Of a stretch of DNA of 64,000 nt, positions 12,301-24,300 are shown piece by piece. The stretch's first letter is position 1; the number at the start of each line of letters is the position of its first letter. A program made the translations under genes and the position numbers. The stretch covers positions 3,650,001 to 3,714,000 of the forward strand of contig JAQJVL010000001.1 in assembly GCA_035578905.1 (NCBI GenBank), written 5' to 3'. Under the pieces are notes generated by a model. The model saw only the letters and a list, made by a program, of their open reading frames with translations. It had not been told where the DNA came from and did not search any database. This stretch comes from Stictocephala bisonia (Eukaryota; Arthropoda; Insecta; Hemiptera; Membracidae).

Positions 12301-15300
12301 CATCCTCACTCTCAGAAAATGGGGGCATACAACTCCTTGGTGCATAGATTGTTGAATGTTCCGTTGAGCATCGAACATTACAATAAAGAGGTTGCCATAA
12401 TAAAACATATTGCCATTGTTAATGGTTATAATAGTAGCATCGTGGACAAATTAATTGCTAAACACAAGAATAAAAAATCTAATGATATTATATCACCTAA
12501 TAATACCACAGCCATTAACCCTGTTAGATATATTACTGTTGAATACAGTCATAACATACAAAATAGCCTGCATAAACAGTTGAAGGAACACAATATTAAA
12601 ATAGCCTTTAAAACTTCAAATAGAACAAAAAACGTTCTTAACAGGAATATAAACCAATTAAACAAGTATGAAAAAACTGGAATTTACAAGTTGAAATGCG
12701 CTGAATGTCCAAGTATTTATATTGGCCAAACCGGACGAAGATTTATTACCAGATTCAAGGAACACCTACCCAACCCTAAATTGGATAAACAAAAATCGAC
12801 ATTCGGACAACATTTATTTGATCACAATCATTCGCTTGAGGCAATGGACAATAGTTTGGATATCTTACATGTATGCAGTAAAGGAAGAAAGATGGACACG
12901 CTTGAAGAATTCGAGATTTACAAAGCATTTCAAAATAACAATATTAACGAATTCATCATAAATGATAAGCTACAATTTAATTCAAATACAATCTTCAATG
13001 GCCTCATTAATGGATTTAACTCAAGTCACCACAGATCAGCTGTTCTCTGCCAAACTGATAACAACAAGAACACGCCTGGTTACCACAACGGCTTGTTTTG
13101 TCCAGTACTGCAGACAAATGTGATGCGTTACAGTCATGACTGGCCCGTCGTTAGTGTTCGTCCGTGGAAATTTAAATGTATTAATTATGTATATGTACTT
13201 TGTGTTGTGTAATTTTATCTTGTGACTAAACCTATTAGGTGGATTGATCTTCACTCGATGACCAGCTGAGGATGCCGTACTTACGGTGAAACATGTTCTG
13301 AATATACTATTCACACAGGAGCTGTACGACGGAGTAAGTAAGTGATTTTCTCTTACAATTTGATTGAACAGCTCAGGGGCTAAATAATGTATATGAAATC
13401 ACTATTCTATCTCTGTACACCAGCAGAATCCATGCACACGAAGAATTTATGTTCCAGGCAGATGAGGGGTTGACCTCTTTGTGACTTTATTTTTGAAAAG
13501 AGAAAACATGTTTTCCATTTCACCAAACCAACACCAATCTCTTGATATCTTTTTCAGCGTCAACTTTATTTGTTTCTACTAGACTAGAAATGGGCTTACC
13601 TGTTACTTTTCATTAACAGGTCTCCCTGTTCCTTTCACTTAGCAGATCTGTTACTTTTTATCAGTTCCTAACTGTGATTTATGTACAAGTAACTCAGGGA
13701 ACAACAAAGATCAAACAAAACCGTACTTAACTAAACGAAGCATTGTACTTATATATTCTGTTTTATATTAACATTGCAAAATACATATGTGCAAAAAATT
13801 ATTAAACATAAATAAATAATATTTTAAACCTTGTTTCAATTAGAAATTCAAATATATATATAACGCAAGTTAATGATAAAAAATGGTACTTCTTATATCA
13901 TATAGGAACAAAAATACATTTCAGATCTCTAAATAAAAAAAATACAAATAAATGATAAAAATTATTAAACGTGAAAACCCATATCATTTAAACATTACTT
14001 CAATAGGAAATTAAACTTAGGTAGGTAGAGGCAGAGGCATCTCAGAAGGCGAGCCGCGCTACTACTCATTTCGCCTGCCTTTTGTGTACTAACGTGCCTG
14101 CAAACATTGAATTCCCGGAAACTGAGGGGTGGGTCTAAAGGCAGTATTAACGGTCTTGTTTCATAAAATCCTTTTTCTCATTGTAGATTTATTTATTTGG
14201 GAGCTCTCTCTCTTTCCGTAGGTCAAGTATTTGTCAGTTTATTAACACCGTTAGTTGTTAAAGTTAACTGTGATTTTTATTGATTAGTGCAATTATGTTG
14301 ACTGTTGAATACATTGAGTTAATTAATGGTTACTAGTATTAAGTTTCTATTGAGTGTATAATAGTGGATATATTAATAACGATTATTATGTATTATCATG
14401 CCTAAGTTAGGTAGTAAAGGAACTGTTCTACACAGTCAAGGTAGGGAAATAGTTTTCAAAGTATATAATTATTTTTGTAATATTCAAGAAGGAAATAAAT
14501 TAAAGTCAGTAATAAGAGATAAAGTTGTTGAAGCCACTAAAGTTTCCAGGTGATCGGTAAAAAGAATTCTGAAAGAAAGTTCCTCCGATGTAAAAATTAC
14601 TCCTCTCGCATTTTTTACGCCCAAAAAATGTGAACAGGAAAAAGCCAGTGTGTGATCTAGATTCGTTCGATTTGGAAGCCTTGAGGCTGTTGATAAATAA
14701 TTATCACATAACGCATAAATCATGTGTAACTGTAAAAAAATAATGATTGAAATTGAAAATTCAAATATTAATTTTAAGGGAAGTGATGGTCTCTACGACG
14801 AATTATGCATAAAATGGGATTGAAATGGAAGACAACTGAAGATAACAGAAAAATACTTGTGGAACGACATGATATCAAACTCTTAAGATTAAAATATCTT
14901 CGACAAATCACAGCAGAAGGTAGGCCGATAATTTTTACTGATGAAACTTACATTCATAGCACACACACAAAGCAACAGTCCTGAATAGATTCACATAATT
15001 CTAATTTAGGTCTTAAAAACCAGTATCAAAGGGATCCAGACTAATTATTCTCCATGCAGATTGGAATAAAGGATTTATTCAAAATGGTTTATTGATGTGG
15101 AAATCTGGATTAAATCCCGGTGACTACCATAACGAGATGAAAAGCGAGAAATACAAGAAATGACTAAAGGAAAAGCTTATCCCTAACCTACCTCCCAGAT
15201 CAGTTCTTGTATTGGACAATGCATCGTACCATAATACAGTAAGTGTCAGACAGCCTACAAGAAATATTGTTAAATCAGAAATGATTAACTGGTTAAATGA

Positions 15301-18300
15301 ACGGAACATCAACTTTGACTCTAAATTAACAAAACCAGAACTTTATGAAATTATAAGAGTTCAAAAGGGAGAAGAGAAGAAATACAAAGTTGACGATATA
15401 TTGGCAGAACATGGCCACAGTGTTTTGCGTTTGCTCCCATATCACCCAGAACTTAACGCAATTGAAAAAAATATGGGCTGCAGTGAAGGGAAAAGTAGCT
15501 GAGAAAATACTACATTTAAAATTAATGACATTATTCACCTAGACGCTGAGGCCTTCAATGACATTTCTGAGGAACAGTGCGCCAAAGTATGTCGCCAGGA
15601 GAAAAAATGGACCAGGAGAAAAAATACATTGAAAAAGAGCGTGTGTGGGAAATTGGTATGGAACAGTTCATCATAAGACTTCATAGTGACACATCTTATG
15701 ATTCAGAGGAAGACGACGATGTCAATTGTGGAATTAGTGAGCTTCTCGCAGAGTAACTTTAAGCAATTTAATTTAAAGAAACATTTTTTCCTATAAACTA
15801 TTTATTAGTAGGCTTAGTTTATTAAGTAATTGTGTTTATAAAATAACAGTAGAATATTAAATTATATAACTGTGTAAACAATTATCATGCGGCACATCGA
15901 AAAAAAAAAACATAAAATACTTCATAATATTTTAGAGTCAGTGGTTTTTGTTCATAATTTTTTAAAATTTAAAATGTAAGATAAATATTTTTCAAACGAT
16001 TTCACATAAATCATTTCAATTCATTAGCCATTTACGTAATATTAGCTTTAGTAGGCAAGCAAATCTTAAGACCTGAGGCCTTTATGGTTCCTGAGATATT
16101 ATTTTTTTTAATACAAATTACTGTAATAACATAAAGAGACACGGTTAAGGAAACAAGATAGACCATACTGTTTAGGAACAAGTTTTTTTTATTTTCATAT
16201 CTTGAACAAAATCCCAGTGTTTGGCTACAGAATTTCCAAACTTCCTGTATATGTATACTGCACTGTGCGGGGATAATGCTTTTAGGACAGTCTTTTGACC
16301 GAGCGAACGCAAAAGGCTAGTAGTATTCTGGCCGGGTTGTTCGCCTTTCGGGGTGCCTCTTTCTCTAATACAAGTTAGATAATGGTAGAAATACTTCTAA
16401 ATAAGTCACTCAAAGTTGGAAATACATTGAGACAATAATAACCTTCAAATAAACACTCATAAAAAGGGTGGGAAACGAACAAGAACAATCTGTCTACGTG
16501 CTAGGTAGGTCTAGAATTGATTAACGCTCCGCCTGACCGTACCTGTTTAGAACTGAGAACTGTCCTGTATTCGAGACCTGTTAGACCTATTAGGACCTAC
16601 TAAGAAGCTCGGACTGATAACAGGTATACCTGTTACTTTTGTTAACTAGTTCCGAGACCTGTTACCAACCACTATGCTAGACCAACTTTTTTTGATCCAT
16701 TTTCAAAACAATAATAATAATAGTCTTTCCAGTCCTTCTTGTCATGCATAATTTATAAAATATTTTGCAAAACATATGAAGAAACTTCTCCCGTCATTTA
16801 TGTCTCAAAGATTAAATTTCCAACTAAGGTAAGAAATCAAAAACATAAAATTGTTAATGTCTTATAAATATATATATATATATAGCAAAAAATATGAAAC
16901 TGTCAGTTATCTACCATTGATTTTGATGAAAATAGGCTAGGAAGGTTTTATTTGTTTAATTATTGTACATATCTTTATTAAACTTTGTATAAAATGTAAA
17001 AAAATAACTACTGGATATGTATAGGTGGGATGGAGGGTAATCATCATTGTGCATGAATGGCAGGGCCGGAAGATCATCACTATTGTAAATGTATGGGTGG
17101 GAAGAAGGGTCATCACAACTATAAATGTATAGGTGGGTAGAAGGGCCATCAACACTGTACCTGTATTGGTGGGTAAGAGAGTCATCACCACTGTAGATAA
17201 ATGGGATGTCTGGGAAGGCCGGAAGGTCATCACCACTATAAGTCTATGGATGTGTAGAAGGGTCATCAGCACTGTATGTGTATGGATTATTAGAATAGTC
17301 ATCACCACTGTACTTGTATGGGTGGGTAGAAGGGTCATCACCACTGTACTTGTATGGATGGGTATAAGAGTCAGCACAACTAAATGTATATATTTGATTT
17401 CTTGATTCATCCTATGGTTGGGTAGAAGTCATCACAACTGTGTGTTAATGGGTGTGTAGAAGAGTCATTTACCACTGTAATTGTATAGTTAGAGAGAAGA
17501 GTCATCAAAACTTTATGTATATGTGAGATTAGGTCTTTGACACTGTACTTGTATGGATGGGGTAGGAGGCTCACCACCACATACGTCTATGGGTGAGTTA
17601 GAGGGAGTTCTGTCACCAGTTTTTATTCAAGAATATCTGCATAATTGAATTTTAAAAGAAGACAATTCATGACAACAGTGATATACCACATTGGTATGCA
17701 AATAAAATCTTGAGTTGAAAAGTAAAAACTGTTAACAATAAATATATCTAATAGTAATTAATTAACCATATGTTTACTGAAACTAGGAATATATGTGTGC
17801 AACCTCATATATCACAACAAAAAAATAGTTATAATTAGTCATACATGAAAAAAATCAGCTCAACCGTACCTTGATGATGTCATGATGTGAACACTGAGAC
17901 CTCCAAGGGCAGACATGGCAACCATCAGAGGCATCGTCCATGACAGGAAGCCCAGCACTCTGTCACCAAATGTCTGTCAAAGTAAAAATGTCACTACATT
18001 AAAAAAATATTTATTACTGACAAATACCTACTCTCGGGTCAAAAAGTATAAATACTCGAGTTTGAGCGTTTACTGCGTTGTAACCAGTGCACCTCAAAAC
18101 ATGAAAGTTACGTCAACATTTCACAAATTTATTTATGCGTATTTACATATAATTTAAAAAATTTCAATGAGATTTTTATTTATCCTTAAAACGGTTTGAG
18201 TGAGAAGAAAAGTACCTGTTTTTTAAAAACGCCTGACTTAAAAAATTTTTAATATGAAAACTACTTGTCCAATCGTTATGAAAATTTAACAGCTTGTAGA

Positions 18301-21300
18301 CCATATATTTTCACATCTAATTTGTTCATCCAAGAATTTTTTACTCAATCAAAAAAAAGTTGTTGTAAATTTTGTAAAATTATTTTATTTTTTGATTGGT
18401 TGAAGTTAGAAATGTAAATAAAGGCTTAAAATGTAGGTCTTGATTCATACAAACACAATAGTAAACCATAAATTAGATACGAGGTCTTAAAAAAATTAAA
18501 CATAGGTGTAATTGAAGCGGTGCCGTGATGCAGTGACGCGTGAAATCGGTACTGCTATGCAGGGAAAATTCCTGGCCGCAACAGGTTTTCAAGGGCCAGG
18601 GGCTGCGGGTGCGCTAGTGGAGGTGATTCATAGGCCGATCACCCTTGGTTGAGTCATACTTACCCCAAACAATAATGTGGCATACTTTTGCGAAAATGGA
18701 CCTATTACTCATCAGGTTTGGACTCAGTTTAACTCCTTCTGTCTGTGTTGTTCTCTGTGTTCACATCAGTCAAGATGCCGAGAGGAGCTCAACTATCTGA
18801 TGGTGAAATCGCGATGATTGTTAGCTATATGTTTTTTCAAGAGTGAAGCTACTAAGAGTAATGACAAGCGTTACCCAGTTTGCCAGAAAGTTTCAGAGTG
18901 CATCGGAAAGTCAATATCAACGGTGAAGAGGTGCGGCGCTTCTATGAAGGAAAATCAAGAGGATGAAAATGGTGAACCAAGTAAGAAGCATTGTGTACGG
19001 ACGGGCCGACCAAGCATCAATCTGGACGATTTCACTCTTGGAGTAATAAGGCGAACCACTTACGATTTTTACCTAAATAAGACCTACCTTACAATCAGTA
19101 ACTTAAATAGTAAATTAGTCCAGACCTAGACAGATTTTCCAAAGATGTCAAAAAATACTCTTACGAAAATTGTACAAAAATTAGGATTTTCTTTCAAGAA
19201 ACTGAATAAAAAACCGATATTAATGGAATCGACAGCTATCGCTGCTTCACGTTATGCTTATTAAAGAAAAATTAAGGACCTAAGATCAAAAGGATACAAA
19301 CTCTTTTTCACAGACGAAACTTGGTGTGGGCAAAACCATTCGATGTCTTACAGTTGGGTAGAGAACGTTTTAACATCATTGAAAAATAACTTCAACAATT
19401 ACGACCAGTACAGAGGATGTATTCAGCAAATCTACGGTTGGAGAGGAGGCTTCAAGACACCAATCAGGAGCAGGGAAAAGAATAATAATATTGCACATTG
19501 GCAGTGAAGATGGTTTTTTACCTGAAGCTGAATTGTGTTTTATTGGGAAAAAGAATTCTGGAGATTATCACAATGAAATAACATTATGCAGAATGGTTCG
19601 AAAAGGTCTTGAGGCTACTCCCTGGAAAATCGGCGATTGTACTTGACCAGGCACCGTACCACACAATGGTAGATCCGGCTACAAAAAACCCTACGATGTC
19701 TTGGAAAAAGGATGATATTATTTTGTTTCTTTCAAATAGAAATATTCCTCTTCCATCCAACATTTCAAACTACGCAAATATGACGAAGGCTGAACTTATC
19801 GTCCACGCCAGACCTCATTTTCAAACACCAGTGAAAATAGTTGACCAAATAGTGAGACAAGTGCGCCCTGACGCTGAGCTCATATGGCTTCCAGTGGCTC
19901 ATTGTGAGCTTAACCCGATTGAACTAATTTGGGCGTATGTTAAGGGAAAAATCGCTAAAGTGAATATGGTGTCTAAAGTGAGATTGTGTCTATTTTGTGT
20001 TTGTGACTACTACTCTGATGTTAGTGAACTTGTCTTTTAAGGTAAGTTTGCTGATGTCCTATCTCTCTAATATACTAATTCCTAGCCTAGTGCCCTTTAA
20101 CCTAATCTAAAGTGAATATGGCTAACCAGGCAGTTAAAGGAAGATCGATGGATGTTATGAACAGTCTTTGCCAAGAAACATTGCGGTCAGTTACTCCAGA
20201 ATTGTGGAATAATTGTATCAACCATGCAAAAGCAATAGAAGATGATTATTGGAAAAACGACAATCTTACAGACTAGCCTCCTGTTGAGCCACTAACAGTA
20301 AATCTAAATGACAGCTCTACAGATTACTCATCAGACAATGGCTTCTCAGACTAATCTTTAATATGGTACAAACCAGATTAATTTTGTAAATATAAATATT
20401 GTAAATAATTAAACTTTTTGTAAATATTGTAAATAATTTTTTACATATTTGACAACGGCTTTACAGCAAGCAAAGCATTTTTAAACCTGCCATTGGTGGT
20501 CCAAAGCCTTCATGAGAAAAGGTGATGGGAAATGCAAATAAATATATACAGTATAGAATTAAATGCTGTATAGTGTATATAAAGTGCCACATTTGTTTGG
20601 GGTAAGTATGACCCAACCAAGGGTGAACGGCCTCTGACTCACCTCCACTAGCGCGCCCGCAGTTCCTCGAAAACCGGCTGGGAATTTTTCCTGCATAGCG
20701 GTACCGATTTCACGTGTCACTGCATCACGGCACCGCTTCAATTACACCTGTTTAATTTTTTTAAGACCTCGTATCTAATTTATGGTTTAGTATTGGGTTT
20801 GTGTGAATCAAGACCTACATTTTAAGCCTTTATTTACATTTCTAACTTCAACCAATCAAAAAATAAAACAATTTTACAAAATTTACAACAACTTTTTTTT
20901 AATTGAGTAAAAATTCTGGAATGAACAAATTAGATTAAAAAATATATGGTCTACAAGCTGTTAAATTTTCATAACGATTGGACTAGTAGTTTTCACATTA
21001 AAAATTTTTTAAGTCAGACGTTGTCTTAAAAACGCCAAAAAACAGGTACTTTTTGGCTCAAACCGTTTTAAGAATATAATGAGAAATAAAAATCTCATTA
21101 AAATTTTTTAAATTATATGTAAATACGCATAAATAAATTTGTGAAATGTTGATGTAACTTTCATGTTTTGAGGTGCACTGGTTGCAACGCAGTAAACGCT
21201 CAAACTCGAGTATCTGTACTTTTTGACCCAAGAGTAGTTCCAGTAACCGGGCAGGTGGCCTGTGTGCTAGGACGAGATCCCTCACCAGTCAACCATCGAA

Positions 21301-24300
21301 CAAACAACCATGCTTTATATTGCTTGAAGCCGTTATCTTGCGATAATGTCAGAACCATCCGGTCAGGGCCACTGGTGAAAGTTTAAGGTATTTATTGAAA
21401 TCAGAGCATTTATAAACATAGTAAAGTTACTGTGCATATTGCTATTGTTAGTGGTAATAAGGAATCAATTTACAATATATTGGGTTATAAAATTTAAATC
21501 CATAACGAGACAAGGATTAGCAAAGAATATTAAGGTTTCACTCAGCATATTGTCTAGACTATAAGGTTTATGTGGATCATGTTACTCCAAACCTTAAACT
21601 AAAAATATTTCATGTTGTTATATGAAATAAAACATGCCACATAATCGATCTATCAACTGTCAGCAGTATATAGGGTGAGTGTAAGGTGAAAGTGCAATTA
21701 ACTAGCCTTGAATGAGAAAATTGTGTATCACGATAATGATTGGATAACCAAGGTGTATAGCAAGAATTGAAGTGGCACGCCATCACTGATTAAACATGGC
21801 TTAATAAAAGTAAACATTGATAAAAAAAATCAGGAAAATATGGTTTTCATAAAGAGATCATTACATGAATATTTTCCAGTAATATCAAAATCTCTGTTGC
21901 ATATCAATGTTTTTAAATCACTTAACTATGAATAATTTTTTCAAATACTTTCTTAAAAGTCACTGCCACAACGATCATTGTGCATGTTGGTTATTGCAAA
22001 TCAAATATGACACACTACACGTTGTCCTTTCACGATAGACTTACTTTAGTTGCCTTAAAGTCTCAACGAACAATTAATTAAAAAATTGTATTAAAACATT
22101 CTCAACTTGTTGATTTTCAATAGGATCCGCCATTTTGAAACGACTAGAGGAACAAAGTATGTGACCACTCAACAAATGAACCTCGGCATACACTGAGACT
22201 GGGAAACAAGGGCATTGACAAACTGTGGGTGTGACGAGGCCAGCGCTAAGTGTGGGGTACAAATGTTCTATAATTGAAGATCATATAACTAAAAGAATGT
22301 TCAATTCTTGCATATATCTATAAGTTATATGCAAGAATATGAAATAAATAAAATCATAAACACAGTGATAAGCTGCAACAAAACAGTGGCAAGAATAATA
22401 TTATTAGACTGTGTGCTAAAAAAGCTTGCAGGTGCATTCAGAGTAGGCAGTGTGAGTAGGTATATCAGTGAGTAGGCAGTGTGAGTAGGTATATAAATGA
22501 TAATTATTTTGTTTGAAACTTTTTAAATATACATTTATTTTATATGTGAATAAGTGCAAGAGTGAAATTAAACCTTGATTTAAGCTCATATTAATTAAAC
22601 ATGTATTAGTTTTCTATATAAGTTTAAAAATACAAAACAAAACAAATAACCATGTATAGTGGTATGGACCCACCCACTCAAGTATGGTGCGTTCAGTGTT
22701 ATTGGCCAGTACACCACTTTACGTGCAAGGGTGGGCGGGTTGGTCAGAATCAATGTACATGTAGGTCTATGAGTGGGCAGATTGGTCAATACTACTCTCC
22801 GTTCACACTTTAGTTGAGACTGTGGGCGCTGAATTGCCCATGCAATTGTAATGGAGCTTCCGCGCTACTAGCCAAGTACAAAACATTCACATATTCTGAA
22901 TTTATATCAGACAAACATACTTCTACGTTAGTTTTAAGTAGTATTTTGTTAGTAATTTGTGCGTTGTAATAAATTACCAATATTAAAAATATATAAAATA
23001 AATCAGTAATGTTGTTTTAATTTACAAAGCTGATTATAACTACAACAAATATTTACTCAAAAAAATCTTCATCATTTTCAAATAAAAGAAATCTTACGAG
23101 TATTATATAACGTGTCTATTGTTTTGTTTTGATTTTTTATGCTCATATTTTTTAGTGTTTTCAATTTTAATAAATTAATGAAAAATTATGTTGCCTTTAT
23201 TAAATACAGTTACTGTAATAGATATTAACTGAGCTTTAATAAATACTCTGCTGTTGATATTAATTAATTTTAAATTCATTTTTCATGAATTATGATTCCC
23301 ACTGTCGATGACAGTTACACTGAGAGCGATATAAAACGTCGTTTTTTTATATGTGATGTATTTAGGATAGACAGTAGCGCGGCGACCGTCCGATGGGTCG
23401 GTTCTATTTTTTCCGGTTCCGTTCTTTACTGAAATCGGTTCTCAGTTCAGAGTACTTTTTGAGAATATCTCAAAACATTTTTCTAATACCTTTACGCCAG
23501 TGAATCAACAAATTATGTTGAGTCATCAGTAAAAACAGTGCATAGTATTTTGGCGATTTCTCCAATATGAAGCATAATACACTCTTAAAAAATCTATAAA
23601 ATGACATACTAGAGTCATTAACTATAGTCCAATAACTAAAAAGTCCAATAACTAGAGAAATGGTAACCTTTTATTTATTATCAGGGTATGATTGTTTACA
23701 TTTTTTCGCACAAAGAAAGTATTTAATTTAAATTAAAAAAAATACAATTTAACTAAATACAATATAATGCTCAAATTACTATGCAATTGAAATTTATGTT
23801 GAGGAAAATACAAAACTTATAAGACTAGAAAAATTAAAAAAATAACCTGCCATTTTAGGTCTGATTTAGTAATAAAACTCATTAAAATACAAATCACAAC
23901 AAGTGATTGAAATTACCACAACTAAATTTAAGAGGTTGATGTTATTTTAGTATGTCAAAAATAAACAGCAAAAACAAATAATAATATAATTAACAAAAAA
24001 AAATTATTTTGATTAACTATTGAGTCAATTGAAAAAAAACTATTTTTATTAACTATTGGTTCTTTTCTCAATTGGTGATAATATTGAATTAAGAAAATAT
24101 AAATGCTACTCACATTCATAAAAAACTATACAGTCAATAATAACATAAATGTTTTTAGAAATTACACTATACATTTTGTTTTAAATTTAAGAAATAATAA
24201 ACTATTTTGGGTCAGTAAATGTTAAGTCAATGCAATTTAAGCCTTTCAGTGCCAACGTCCGATTTTTCGGACGTAGAATAACCATAACTAAATTGCCAGC

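Larger units (their letters stand above)
13585..16674. mobile_element. Possible hAT-like shell around an IS630-type element
   Basis: The left end TAGAAATGGGCTTACC and the right end, TAGTGGTTGGTAACAGG on the minus strand, are flanked by TACTAGAC (13577-13584) and TGCTAGAC (16675-16682), an 8-bp duplication matching at 7 of 8 positions. Both termini contain ACCTGTTACTTTT-like subterminal words. No hAT transposase is visible; the interior is the IS630-type element. This is suggestive only. Confidence 0.33.
3548..17869. other. Intron 8 of the transporter (14.3 kb)
   Basis: Mobile elements listed separately occupy much of this intron. The stretches 3548-3990, 4600-5519, 6416-6950, 7100-8665, 11591-12198, 13366-13580 and 16683-17025 are AT-rich and I see nothing assignable in them, apart from ordinary A/T runs. 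Confidence 0.6.
18031..21234 (+). mobile_element. IS630/Tc1-type transposon with about 655-bp terminal inverted repeats
   Basis: The element runs from CTCTCGGGTCAAAAAG to CTTTTTGACCCAAGAG and is flanked by TA on both sides (18029-18030 and 21235-21236). The arms, 18031-18688 and 20579-21234, are inverted copies with few differences, far longer than usual for Tc1/mariner. Inside is a decayed DDE transposase (18774-20354), itself split by a 137-bp Penelope-derived insertion. It sits 57 bp upstream of the transporter exon 8 acceptor. Confidence 0.85.

Noticed and set aside
16937..17410. 157-codon minus-strand ORF rich in Thr, Leu, Met and Val
   Set aside because: Shadow of the second 36-bp minisatellite array.
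22074..22262. Minus-strand ORF of 62 codons in a slightly GC-rich patch
   Set aside because: No recognisable motif, no splice partners in phase with any gene, and codon use is not distinctive.
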